Shown here piece after piece: positions 46,301 through 56,844 of a stretch of 64,000 bases of DNA; the first letter of the stretch is position 1; every line of letters begins with the position of its first letter. Under the pieces are notes generated by a model. The model was given only the letters and a program-made list of their open reading frames with translations. It had not been told where the DNA came from and searched no databases. The stretch is from positions 9,390,294 through 9,454,293 of the forward strand of contig OZ038321.1 of NCBI GenBank assembly GCA_964035795.1, read 5' to 3'. A program made the position numbers and the translations under genes. Source of the DNA: Pterobdella sp. o SKG-2022. Its lineage: Eukaryota > Annelida > Clitellata > Hirudinida > Piscicolidae.

Positions 46301-48686
46301 TGAAAACTACTTTGAAAAATCGTTAAACTTAAATAAAGAAACTTAACTCATCATTATACATTAGCATGGTCTCTTTCACCACAAGTGCACTCAACTTCAT
46401 CGAAGTTTATGCTTTGATTTCATAATAATTTTGATAAAAACATGAGCCTTCTTCATTTTTTAAATTGTGACCACATCTTAGTTAAACCTAACTTTGTATA
46501 TATCTTTTTTCGCTTCTTTTCTCCAAACCTTTCCAACCCTACACAGTTTTCTCAATCTAGTCCCATAATAAACCCCCTCAAAATCAAGATATCTTTTGGC
46601 TTCTTTTGTCACCCTTATTCTAGTGTTTATATTTCTTGATATCATTAAAATTATATTTTGAAAAAACAAACTTGGAAGTTCTTATTGGTTTTAAACTGAT
46701 ACCTTTTACGGCACCGCTTATCACATTGAGTGCAAATGAAAGCATGCCTGATAAAACGTTCATTACAACAGCGATGTTTCCATTCTATTTAATTTATTTT
46801 CTCTATATATCATAAGATCTGACTCAAACCAACAACTTTCGAATGCCAATCTTCCTCTTCATTGAAAAAAAAATACTCAGACCAACTTTAGGTTCAAGTC
46901 AAAATAAAACAACAGTACATTAAACAAAAATTCACCTATGAAAATAGTTTGAAGAATTGAAATAAAAAATGAAGTAAACTAGCCTGTGTAATATAATTTA
47001 TGAAAAAAAACGTTTTTATAAAAAAAAATTGGCATAAAGGTTTGCACAAATTTAACCCAGAGTATAAATATTGAATAATGTGATTTAGGCTTACAAAAAG
47101 CACCATACAAAACATTTTTTAAACGATTATAGGTAACTGAACTATATAAGGTTTGAAAATTTGCTTGGAAAAAAAAACTTTTGCATAATTTTCTTTTGAA
47201 ATCAAAGTTGATAAAGTAATATATAATTTCATAACTAATGGACTTGCTTGTATCGTTGATAGAGTTTTTGAGCTTTCCATTAATCATGCTTGGGGTAACA
47301 TTCAATTTTTTGTTCATTATATTTCTAAGTTTTGATGTGAGAGTTTGTTCAGCACTATTGCCATTGAGTGTAACATTGAGATGATTGCTTATGCCATTAT
47401 AATTTTCTTTGATGTTGTTTTGTTTACTTCTAGTTCTTTTGTCAAGAAGGTCCAAGCTTTTTCTGTGCAACATGTTGGTTGATATGGTCTTGAAATGTTC
47501 TTTACAGCTAGCAGATGATAAGGCTATAGTGCTTGCTCTTAATCTTTTTTTCAAACATTCCTTTCCCCCATTTGATTTCATAGAAGATTTTTCACTTCCT
47601 AAAAAGTTTTTGCTTGTGATATGATTTTTACGATTTTTTGTCAAACTATTTTTGTCAGAAAACTCATTGATTCGGTTAACTTTCAAATTGATTTTTTTCA
47701 AAACAGTTAACCTCTTGTTGTTATTGAATGTACTATTTAATCCATTTATTTTTTTTTTATTTTTATCATTCTTAACTAATTTTTGAAGACATTTTTCTTT
47801 TTTGATTGTTGCTGTGGTGTGAGATGAATTGAAGAATGGTTTGATATCAGGTAGAGAATCAGGAGGAGTTTCACAGTTCAACAAATCTCCTTCAATTAAC
47901 GGCTGTTATAAAAAAATAAGCAAATAAGAATATAAATGAATAAATGATAAAAAAAGGACATATATATATATTGGGTCGTGAGATCCATTGAAGAGAGTAC
48001 TTCGAAAAGAGCAGAAAAATGGATGCTTTGAATGATGTGTGGTGTGTGGCTAGCTGATGGTGTGAGTAGAAAAAAGTTGATGATTAGCTGTGGGTTGGAT
48101 AGAATGATTTTTGAAGTGGTGAGACGAAAGAGTTTGAGATGGCTGGGTCATGTGGTGAAAAAAGGGAATGATGATTGTGCTAAGCAGACATAAAGGTTTG
48201 AAGTTGAAGGTAGTAAAGTAAGGGAAAGGTGAGATTTGCTTAGGTCTTAAAAATGCCTATGACAGGGTGAAATGGAAAGAGGGTAAGGTTGTGGAAAGAA
48301 GTCAGTGACCTTTTGGAAAAGAGAAAAATGCTGACTATAATAAAATAATACTAAGATATATATATATATATATATCAATCAAATCCTTTTTATAATCCAT
48401 TTTCTTTTACCAAGGGTTGGGCTTTTTGAAAGTTTTATCTCGAAGTTGACCTTTCCATTCAGAGTGATTGAGTGGATCTGCACAAACCATGTTTAGCTTT
48501 CTTTTATTATTCAATATGAGCTTGTTCCAAGTCTTTAAGGGCCTACCAGGCTTCTTGCAAGTATCTAAATCCAACTTTCTCATCTGAGAAATCCAACCCA
48601 CGCTACACTCTACATGCCCAAATCACCTCATCCTGCTTGTACAAAGAACTACGTCAAAATCCCGAATGTCAAGTTTTGAAAAAAGT

Positions 48687-48741
<55 letters not shown>

Positions 48742-48789
48742 TAAGCTTAGCCCTTGGTAAAGGAGAATGGGCTATAAATAAGATTTGAT

Positions 48790-48873
<84 letters not shown>

Positions 48874-49776
48874 TAATATTTATGTGAAAATTAGTGACGG
48901 TAATAAATTTTTATACCACATGCAAGTCTTTCAAAAAGAATTCTTTGGCCATTTCACTTTTGACTGAGGTCAAGGAAATGAATTTTACTTTAGTAAATTA
49001 CCTCAAACATTGTTATTAACTGTAAAACACTGAGCTATGCTATAAATAACATTATTAGGTGATTGAATTGAATAGTTTAATTTGTACCATATTGAGAAGC
49101 TTAGTATTTTTCAGTGAATCAAGTGTTTGATGTCATTCACTTTAATTCAGGCTAATTTATACTCCAATTTCTAATGTTTATGAATAATCAAAATATAAAA
49201 GATACTTTTCCATGCTAAGTATTCCAGAAGTTATATTCTTTAATTATTCAGCATAAATCTATAGAAAGATTTGTAATTGAAAACTTACAGCCACAACACA
49301 CAAAATCGATGAAGTCTTCAGTAGCATAAAGCTTGCCTATTACTTTTGATTCATTTTCTTTTTCTTCTGTCTTTTTTTAATTTTGAAATAAAGGTTTTTT
49401 TTGATGTTAAAAAATCAATTTTCAAAATTAAAGTATAAGCTTATGAACATAGTGATGAAACAAACAATTATTTACAAGTTTATTAATGCACAGCTTTTCA
49501 ATTTTTTAGAAAACCATCATTATGAAATATTATATCCATAGAATGCATTTTTTATAATAAATTTGAATTCACTTTCAATTTTTTGCATGGAGTGCCACAC
49601 GCAGAACTTTGTCCATTCACAAAAGATGCATATTTTCTTATTGCTTTATAAACTTTTTTCCCACTAAAAATTATTTATTTGAATTAAATGAAAACACAAG
49701 TTTTGCACCAAATACAATTATGAGCAAACTAAAATTTAAAAACGTACCATTTGTTAGAAATATCATTCTCCACCAT
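37385..49776 (-). CDS. JARID2: JARID2 orthologue, Jumonji/ARID chromatin regulator
   Basis: Exons in coding order: 49776-49748, 49663-49573, 49370-49289, 47902-47236, 45966-45836, 44491-44421, 44059-43978, 43922-43819, 43554-43405, 41544-41458, 40964-40852, 40623-40562, 40435-40234, 40123-40009, 39315-39133, 38841-38683, 38252-38091, 37907-37776 and 37456-37385 (TAA). All joins keep phase except two, each needing one unseen exon: between 49289 and 47902, and a very short one between 43819 and 43554. JARID2 is a PRC2 accessory protein that binds DNA through ARID. Seen are ATEDFIDFV near the N-terminus, a basic Lys/Asn-rich 222-codon exon, JmjN ([16 protein letters not shown]), [19 protein letters not shown] ([35 protein letters not shown]), JmjC ([38 protein letters not shown]) and a C-terminal finger ([12 protein letters not shown]). 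The JmjC has HTGAD, not HxE, as in the inactive vertebrate JARID2. Confidence 0.93.
38408..38585 (-). mobile_element. tRNA-derived SINE in JARID2 intron
   Basis: The minus strand has the head GCCCATATAGCTCAGCTGGT, GAGCATTAGACTAATTATC, and a B box GGGTTCGATCCCCATGTTGG. The body reads AGCACCTGTTCTACAATGTG and TTGTAGCAAGCGC. The tail AAAGACCGCATTACAAT is degraded. It lies between exons 38683-38841 and 38091-38252, in the same direction as the gene. Confidence 0.88.
42078..42752. repeat. Unclassified dispersed repeat R1, copy 2 (JARID2 intron)
   Basis: Starts TTGGCGCCAATCGAAGGTGG and runs to CAAACAACAGACCTTTTCTT near 42725 and a few bases on. It is the reverse complement of 15117-15800 with modest divergence (one copy has TGGGGACTCGAACAGTCG where this has TGGCGACTCGAATAGTCG). 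No coding frame is evident. It lies in the intron between exons 43554-43405 and 41544-41458. Confidence 0.8.
43086..43266. repeat. Near-perfect foldback (hairpin) element, arms about 84 bp
   Basis: The left arm 43086-43169 (AACGAAAAACATCAAATAAG to TTTTTGCCTTATC) pairs with the right arm 43184-43266 (GATAAGGCTAAACTTATCG to ATTTGATGTTTTTCGTT). Only a few mismatches are visible and the loop is 14 nt. Related half-arms occur at 43640-43712, 54850-54945 and 58555-58615. It lies 139 bp 3' (in gene direction) of the JARID2 ARID exon 43554-43405. Confidence 0.92.
43640..43715. repeat. Half-arm of the foldback family, beside the JARID2 ARID exons
   Basis: Contains TTACCGAAAATTATAGCTGT, TTTTGCTCAATAAATGTAC and TAAAATTCACTAAAATTT, matching the right arm of 43086-43266 with substitutions. 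It sits in the short intron that should also hold the unseen ARID mini-exon. Confidence 0.55.
43764..43790. repeat. (CA)n/(CG)n simple repeat
   Basis: ACACACACACACGCGCGCGC, a short alternating purine-pyrimidine tract in the JARID2 ARID intron, about 30 bp past the donor of exon 43922-43819. Confidence 0.85.
44880..45330 (+). mobile_element. LINE family B RT fragment in JARID2 intron
   Basis: The + strand reads [15 protein letters not shown], then [19 protein letters not shown] and, after breaks, [19 protein letters not shown]. These match the region just upstream of, and at the start of, the RT of the copy at 55060-56840. It is heavily frameshifted and lies antisense to JARID2 between the JmjN exon and exon 44491. 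Confidence 0.75.
45401..45750. mobile_element. Two tRNA-derived SINEs in opposite orientation; one inserted in the tail of the other
   Basis: A plus-strand copy starts GTCAGCTCCTATAGCTCAGG at 45401, and its body reaches AGCAAGCGCTTTGTTCTATA at 45543. It then meets a minus-strand copy (about 45551-45711) that ends with GAGCTATAGGGGCCGAC. After it, 45712-45747 reads GAATGAAAATTGCTTCATAA, then ATACCACATTACATT, which matches the missing tail of the first copy (compare 33405-33436). So the minus copy appears to have landed in the tail of the plus copy. Together they form a palindrome of about 310 bp in the JARID2 intron. Confidence 0.85.
47980..48350 (+). mobile_element. LINE family B 3' end fragment
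   Basis: The + strand reads [20 protein letters not shown] and then [20 protein letters not shown], the post-RT region. Its end (AGAAGTCAGTGACCTTTTGG, then AAAAATGCTGACTATAATAA) is the same tail as at 63807-63855. It is followed by a short TA repeat. Confidence 0.78.
48353..48868. repeat. TA microsatellites seeded at two opposed LINE tails
   Basis: (TA)n tracts at 48353-48374, 48691-48736 and 48792-48867. Between the first two, on the minus strand, is a LINE C-terminus (48375-48660: [37 protein letters not shown] stop). Between the second and third, on the plus strand, is a matching tail (AGCCCTTGGTAAAGGAGAAT, then AGATTTGATTGA). Both tails end in TTGAT followed by the TA tract. Confidence 0.85.
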
Positions 49777-50300
49777 TTTGAAGTCTAAAGTAATATAAAC
49801 TTTTTTAGATTTTCATATTATAACCATGCCCATCACAGGTGCTTATTAACAACTTGAAAATTTTTGTTAAATTGTAAATACATACTGGAACAAAAATTTA
49901 CCTTAAAATATATTTAGATTACTTATGCATAACATAAAATAAAATAAACTGCATAACATGTAATAAGGACGAATCAAATAAAATTTTTATATACTTAATT
50001 CAAAGCAACCTAGTTATTAAACAAATGGCATAGATTACAAGCCAAATATGACTAACATCGCGGAAGACATGCTTCAACCGAATACTGTAAACATTTAAAC
50101 AAAGGAGGCTTTTCAGTTTTAGTAACAATCTATAAAAATACCTAAAAACAATGATTTTACTTTTTTCAATTAAAAAATTAAGCTGTGTAATTTATTAATT
50201 AATTATAAAAAAAACATTCTAATATATCTCTACAGCGCTATGTGAAGTTTACTTTTATATGACTTCAATCATGCCTAAAGCTTGTATCTTTTAGAATAAA
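49777..50300. promoter_or_regulatory. Divergent intergenic region between JARID2 and the RING gene
   Basis: 524 bp separate the proposed start codons. A TTTTAG just before AATAAAATG at 50300 suggests the RING gene may have a spliced 5' UTR, so the real promoter spacing may differ. No clear core promoter motif is visible. Confidence 0.45.
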
Positions 50301-53300
50301 ATGACACAAGCTTATGATCAATTAAATAAGCGTATAGATGATTTAATCGTAGGTGAAGTAAATAAATTATTGATTTGTTCCAAATGTAAAAATGTCTATT
50401 TAAGTCCTGTTTTAAATGTAAGCTGTGGTCATACATTTTGTAAATATTGTTATGAAATTATTTTTGATGCTAAAAATCAAGAAAATGCAGTCAAATGTCC
50501 TGTAGATTCAAAACAATGTTTGGTTCAACATCTTGTCTTGAATAGGTGAATAAATTTGTTAAAATGAAAAAATGTTTTAGTCAATTTCTATATGGAAAAA
50601 AATTTTTTTATTGTTTTTTTTATTAAAGTTTTCAAATTTTTTAGTTTTTGCAAACAAAATATATATTTTCTTTCAACTTAATTTGGCTTCTTGCTCAAAT
50701 ATTACAATTTTTAAAACCATTACTTTAGACAGAATTCTTTTTCTTGAAAGCTCATCATACATTTTTCTAATTTCGCTCTTAATTATTCATGCTGTATATT
50801 AAATCTTTATTATTCAAAAACTCACCTATACAACTTTATTCATAATTCTTTTCAAACATTTAAGTGCCTCCGAAGCAAATTAGTTTGTAAATTTTGCAGT
50901 ATAAAAATTTTAATAATAAATATTCACAAATACTCAGAGTTTTGCAAGATGAGATAAATGAGTTGCAAGTGAGATGCAAGTTTAATAAGGGTTTGACTAA
51001 TCTTTATGACCCACGAGGCTGCAAACAAATATTAAAATATGGTTATGAATATTCTAAAATTTCAATTGATCCAATTTTATATCGTATTAATCTAAAAATT
51101 AAATGAGAAATACTTCAATTGAAGAAATTTTCTTTTATAATTTAAAGTTTACACTCCAATATGACTGTAGGTGAAAAAGAATTACACGAATTACAGTGTC
51201 CATATTCTTGGGTGAAATGCCCAAATAAAAATAAGTGCCCATTGATCAGAAAACTCAATTTACCCAGACATCTTTATGTTTGTCAAAGCGGAGGTTGTTT
51301 TTTATAATCATTTTTTTTATTTGAATAAAAATTTTTTTTTGAATTTTTAAAAAATTTAAATGAATATGTTATAATACTGATTCAGGCAGAGATGAGACAG
51401 TACCTTTGCCATTTGATAAAGTTTCTTTTGATACTCCAGGTAATTTAGAGTCCTACAAGCCTGCTAACTCTAGTCAGACCAATCATCCTGTATGTAACTT
51501 ATTCAGCTATTTCAATTTAGAAAAACCTGTTCTCACTATGTCATTGAAATTGGTTTTGCATGATATCTTACTGCAGGGCAATATTGATCGCCATAGTTAT
51601 TTTTCTTTTTTTGTTATCGGGTATGACGTTAAACTTTACCCAACTTAGCTCGAGTAATTACACTGTTTTTAAAATTTATACTTATGCTGGTAAAATTCAA
51701 GGGAAGTTATAGACAAACCAATATTCCTATATCATTGTTTTTGGCTTGGCGGATGTTGCTAGCTTACAATGACAAGGGAAACCATCCATATTAATTTTTA
51801 ATATTAGTTTCCAATAAATCAAGTAAGATGGCTTTTATTAAACACTTTCATCTCAAGTGAAATAGTAAATTGCAAAATCTTTGGTATGCTTAATGTCAGT
51901 TGACTTCAGTTACGGAAAAATGTACAGCCATCTGATCATGTGACTGATAACTATATTCAAGTTTTTAGAGAAATTTTATTACTCAATAAAAAATAAATAT
52001 CAATACAAGTATTACAAATTTTCTTACATTTGATTTTCTATTGACAAATAGTATAAAAAAGTACATACGATGTCTTCAAAATGAAGTATTGTATTCATTT
52101 TTTCAAACTATTTTAAAAAAAACATCAAATGCAAAGTATTTTCTAACACTTTTATTAAAATACAAAGCTAGAATATTTGCTAAGTATATTTTAAGACTTC
52201 ACTTATCAAAACCTCTAGCTTTTGTCTTTCAAAAAATGTATTTAAAAACTTCTCACTTGTGATGTTTTGTTGAAATATAATTTATACAATTCTATTATTT
52301 GTTGGCCCGTATAGTTCTGTGGTAGAGCAATAGACTAATCATCTAAAGGTACCGGATTCGATCCTGCGTGGGCCAACAATTAGCACCTGTTCCACAGTTT
52401 TTTCGCTACATTAGATTTGTAGCAAGCGTTTTGTAAATACCGCATTATCTATTTAAACTGAAAATTTTGTTAATTTATGTCTTGTCTTGTGGCATCAACT
52501 AAATTAATGTGAAAAGATACGATTTGAATGACTCAAAAAAAAGTTTTTATATAGTCATCATCATCATCATCGTTTTACGCCCGTTTTCATGCTAGCATGG
52601 ATTGAACGGGATCTCATAATGGCTCTTCTCCACATTTCGTGGTTTTGGGGTAATTCAGGTTTGAATTTCATTCTACTAAGGTCGTTTCTTACTACTTGGG
52701 ACCATTTTTTTTCTTGGTCTACCTTGTTCTGTCACCTTCTACCTTGACATATCTGCAAGCACTTGCTGGGTTTCCAGCATCCATCCTCGTAACATGCCCA
52801 AACCACCTCAGTTTATTTTTGCATAGCATTTAATGTGCATTTTATAAATTTTGCTATTTTTAATAAGGTTTCTAGTTGCACCATCCTTCTTGAACTTGCT
52901 GATGAGTTGGTACGTTTCAACTAAGCTTCTTAATTATTACCTTCATTATGCTCATTTTGTCTTCAACTTTATTTCAAACATTTCACAACCCACATTTCAA
53001 GTGCTATTGCAGCAAGCCAAGTTTTCAAATTGCGCGCTGTGCAAAAAATATATTAAAATACTAATATTAAAAAGGTAGTGATTATAGTATCTTTTTAAAG
53101 AGTTGATAGTATTCTCTATATACAATCAAGGGCATTAGTTTTTTTGCTAAAAACAGCCTAATACTTGCAACTAAATACTTGCATATCCCCAGAGTAATCT
53201 TTCTAACAAAGAAATACTGCCTAGACTTGAAGACATTGAACATCGATTGATACAATTAGAACGAGAGTTTTCCAAGTTCAAAAAAGAAAGGTATTTATTG

Positions 53301-54367
53301 TATTATATTTACAATTAATTGTTTGAGTCATTGTGTTTTTTAATCGATTTTTTAAACGTAAAAAGTGTACACATATTTAATTTGCCAAAATATAACTAAG
53401 GAGTTAGACGGGTTTAGACTTTTTATTTAATTATAGTTTTTTGATAGATTAATTGTAAGTTGTTGGGTTTTTATGAATGGTATACTGAAGAATGTAAAAA
53501 AGTTTCAGATGCTTGTTTAAATTAGTTTTAAAAGCTGGATAATTTTTATAAATTTCGAAGTTGAAAGTAGTAAAAGAAGAGGAAGGCTAAGATTAGTTTA
53601 ACAAATCATGGTGAAATCCAGTGTGTTAGAATAGAGTTAATAAGGAAAGTTGCTCAAGATAGGGTTAAGTGGAGGGAAAGTGAAAATGTGCTCATAATCA
53701 TCTTTCTTTTGTACCCCATATTTCGATCAAAAAGTAAGGCTTTTTAAAAATCATTTTCTTCCAAGTGTACATAATGATGTATTGTTTTTGCTTTTAAAAA
53801 TGAACTAATGAATTTTGATAAGGTTGTACTTATTGAAATTTTTAATTTAATAAAATTTTTTTCACATATTCTTTCAAGAAATTTTCATAAATCAAGAAAT
53901 ATATTCAAAAAAATTCAAGTTTACTAACAATATACGATGTCTCAAAAAACTTCTTTTAAAAGTAATTTTTGAAGAATTTTCAATTAGGTTACATATATTT
54001 TCAATTTGTTAATTGAATTATCTATCAGATTGATATAAATGATTCATTGTAATTAAAAATTAAAAAATTTTAATAATTTTTTTTTATAACTATTTTAATC
54101 GATTTTTTTGAAAGTTGAATCACGAAAAAAGACATAATCTATGAAACGTTTGAATACAAACTAGCTAATTATTACTAAAAATAAATAATTATTCATTAAG
54201 CTAATTGAATAAATAGCAACCAGTTAGAGTTGAGTCCATCAACCGCCGAACTTCTTGATAAGGTAGTGCTCAATGAGACTGAAGCCACAGTGTCACTCAG
54301 CCACCCTTCCGATGCCAAAGAGAGTTCGTCAGTTACATTATCTTTATTGCGCCACTACTACCATTGA
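50301..54367 (+). CDS. RING finger, TRAF-type zinc finger and coiled-coil protein (NRDP1/TRAF-like ubiquitin ligase)
   Basis: Exons 50301-50545, 50938-51041, 51171-51293 and 51386-51439 join in phase. Next is about 53212-53291 (acceptor uncertain; 53193 is an alternative) and a last exon ending TGA at 54367, perhaps from 54238. The start is MTQAYDQLNKRIDDLIVGE. The RING reads CSKC, then CGHTFCKYC and CPVD, a C3HC3D pattern like NRDP1 or TRAF proteins. Exons 2-3 form TRAF-type zinc fingers (ELQVRCKFNKG, RGCKQILKYGEKELHELQC, CPNKNKCPLIRKLNLPRHLY). The fifth exon is a coiled coil (LEDIEHRLIQLEREFSKFKK) and the end is Ser/Glu-rich (TVSLSHPSDAKESSS). It probably acts as an E3 ligase or adaptor. 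No MATH domain is seen, which argues against a classical TRAF. Exons 5-6 are less sure than 1-4. The big intron 51440-53211 holds a SINE and a LINE tail. Confidence 0.75.
52301..52450 (+). mobile_element. tRNA-derived SINE in the RING-gene intron
   Basis: Head GTTGGCCCGTATAGTTCTGT, anticodon-loop region GACTAATCATC, B box GGATTCGATCCTGCGTGGGC. The body reads AGCACCTGTTCCACAG and TTGTAGCAAGCG, with a shortened tail TTGTAAATACCGCATTAT. Same family as 33257. Confidence 0.88.
52553..52835 (-). mobile_element. LINE 3' end with GATGAT tail
   Basis: The minus strand reads LRWFGHVTRMDAGNPASACR and then QVVRNDLSRMKFKPELPQ in one or two frames, with the tail ending in (GATGAT)n at 52556-52571. It is the same family as 59040-59790, which matches nearly base for base over the last 260 bp. 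Confidence 0.82.
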
Positions 54368-54492
54368 TTTTATTTAATCAAAAACTCTTAACTATTATTT
54401 CAATAGGAAGTTTTTATAGACTGAATAAAATGTGTACATTTTTCTTATGGGATTGACTATATTATATAAGTATTTATGTCTTGTGTATTTCG

Positions 54493-54745
54493 TTGAACTA
54501 CACTAATCTTAGCGCTCGCACTTTGAGGCTGCTTTTCTGTTATAAATTGGATAAAAGTAGATTTCAAAAAGTAAGTATCAAAAAACAGATTTTCTGGTAT
54601 TTTTTCAATTTGACTTGGCGGATTATCCTTTTTTTTGACAACAGCAGCCGAACTGCCCGACTGTGGAAACGGTGGATCTTGAATTCGATAAGTTCAAGTT
54701 GGACATTAGCTCGGACTGGCAGTCTATAAAATTCTTTAAATAAAT
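54493..54745 (+). repeat. Dispersed repeat matching 20975-21250 (probable LINE 5' UTR)
   Basis: Shared blocks include GCTTTTCTGTTATAAATTGG, TTTGACTTGGCGGA, ACTGCCCGACTGTGGAAACG, then GAATTCGATAAGTTCAAGTT. The 21-kb copy continues into an endonuclease; this one does not. Confidence 0.7.
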
Positions 54746-54839
54746 GGCTTATTTTGTAAATTACGCTATAGTAGTAACAATAATCTAGGCTGACTGCTGT
54801 CAATCCCAGCTACTGAAGCATGTACAACAGTATAATTTA

Positions 54840-54990
54840 ATTATAAAATGTTTAACATCGATAAACGAGAGAATTTTAGTGCATTTAATAAGAAAAATCA
54901 GTTAAAATTTTCGGTAAGCATGGCTTTATCATAATAAGTTAGCATAAAAACGTGATGAAATTATTGGTATTTATAATGAAATAATTGTGT
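54840..54990. repeat. Foldback-family half-arm
   Basis: GAGAGAATTTTAGTGCATTT, AATAAGAAAAATCAG and AAAATTTTCGGTAAGCATGG, then CTTTATCATAATAAG. It matches, in reverse complement, 58555-58615, and more loosely 43086-43169. Confidence 0.5.
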
Positions 54991-55059
54991 AAATTCAAGT
55001 GAATTATAATTATAATATCAATATTAATCTTTTTTTCCTTTCTCTTCAAAAACTGCCTT

Positions 55060-56840
55060 CTAACGGATGAATTGTCCTTCCAGTTCTTTCATAGTTTCTG
55101 CCATCAAGACCAATTCATCTGCATAAAGCAGTTCATATAAAGCACCCTTTTTCCGTTTTCAGTCAATATGTCGAACCCTATTGAAAACAAAAACGGTGAG
55201 AGAACCGATCTTTGATGAACACCTACACCTACCCTAACATCAAATTCTTTCGAGTGTCCACCTCCAACCTTAACCCGCGTTTTTGCTCTTTTGTACATCA
55301 ACATTACTGCCTGAACCAACCTTTCCGGTACCAACTTTGTTCTCAGTGCCCATTCAATCACCTTTCTTGGTACCCGATCAAAAGCCTTCTCCAAATCAAC
55401 AAAACAGATAAAAAGCTTCCTATTCTTCTCAAGGTAGCTTTCCTGCATTGTCCTAAGAATAAAAATAGCGTCCACTGTGCTTCTGCCAGACATAAAACCA
55501 AATTGCATTTGGTCAACTTTCACTAACCTTCTCAACCTCTTTTCCAGCAACCTTTCCACCACTTTCATACTATGCTCTAAAAGCTTTACACCTCGATAGT
55601 TCGCACAGTCCATAACGCTACCTTTCTTCTTATAAATGGGAACAACTGTACTCATCCTCCAGTCATGAGGCATATTCTTTCCATTGAGGATTTCATTTGC
55701 TATTTGCAAAATAACTTGCTTACCATGTGGAGAAGCAGCTGGGTGCTCCTTCACAAATCCAGTTGGACCACTGGCCTTGCCATTCTTCATGATTCCTAGC
55801 GCTCTTTCCACTTCGTTCATAGCAAATGGTTCCATGGGACCTTCAACCACTTTTACATTCACCGTCCCATCTCATAGATTCTCCTCATTCATGATGGCCT
55901 CCATGTGCTCCTTCCACACTCTCTTTCGACCATCTTCGGCCTACCTCTACTCACTCCACAATTTTCTTCAGCGGCTTTCAGAGCAGAAGTTTTATGTTTT
56001 AACCATGCATTTCGTTAATCCTTTTTTTTTATCCAAAACTTGCATCTTTTCAGAAAATTTTTTTTTTACCTTATCGTTCAAAAGCTTCCATACTTTTTGG
56101 CAAGATACTTTTACGGCATGGCTTTGTTGGGTTTTTCTAATCCATCTTCCGTCTAAAATCACCTTCAATAATTTGTGTTGGAGTTCACCCCTAATTGCTC
56201 TCACATTTTTCAAAAACTTTCTCTGACTACCTTTCATCAACACAAAATCTTTTTCTGTCTCACTACACCCTCCATTAAAGTAAATTTCTATTATCCTTCT
56301 TCTTAAACTAACTATTACCAAAACACATGCGCTTTTCAACACAAAATCCCAAAGCAATCTACCCTCTACGCTTCTCTTGTCTATCCCAAAGCCTCCATGA
56401 ACACCTTCAACCTTTTTGCCAATGTGTTCATTGAAGTCTTCCAAGCAAATCAAAACTTCATTTTTCTTCACTTCACACCCTCTTGCCATTTTCTCATAAA
56501 ACTTCTCGTCACTCGCCGATCTTCCTCATTGAGGGCCATAAGCGCATACAAATCTTACTACCTTTTTACCAAAAATATTTACCGCTAACATTACCCTATC
56601 TAATATCCTATTTATTTCTACAAAATTCATACATAAATCCCCTCTAACTAATTTTCCTACACCGCCTATCTTATCTTCATTACCAGACCACTATAGTTTA
56701 AACCTCCTACCTAAACTACCTAGAAATTTCGAACCCATACCTTTCCACCTCACTTCTTGGATACAGCAAATAGCAAGCTTCCTCCTCAACAACTCTTCAC
56801 AAAACTCTAAAATATTTCCATTTAATGATCCAACATTAAG
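55060..56840 (-). mobile_element. LINE family B: APE endonuclease and RT, 3'-truncated at the YADE box
   Basis: The element begins on the minus strand at GLNVGSLNGN (56835), the start of an APE endonuclease. Then come CIQEVRWKGMGSKF, NEVLICLEDFNEHIGK near 56430 and FNGGCSETEKDFVLMKGSQR near 56260. RT follows: [76 protein letters not shown] and SVLSPFLFS. A frameshift near 55150 moves the frame to ELLYADELVLMAETM, and similarity stops at about 55060. The endonuclease has LICLEDFNEH where the 62.8-kb copy has LICLGDFNGH. The missing 3' end is unusual, since LINEs normally lose the 5' end. Confidence 0.88.
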
Positions 56841-56844
56841 ACCA

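Noticed and set aside
33257..52450. Possible functional tRNA genes at the tRNA-like heads (18209, 33257, 38585, 45401, 45711, 52301)
   Set aside because: Each is followed by the same SINE body and an L2-like tail, and the heads carry varied mismatches; they are SINE heads.
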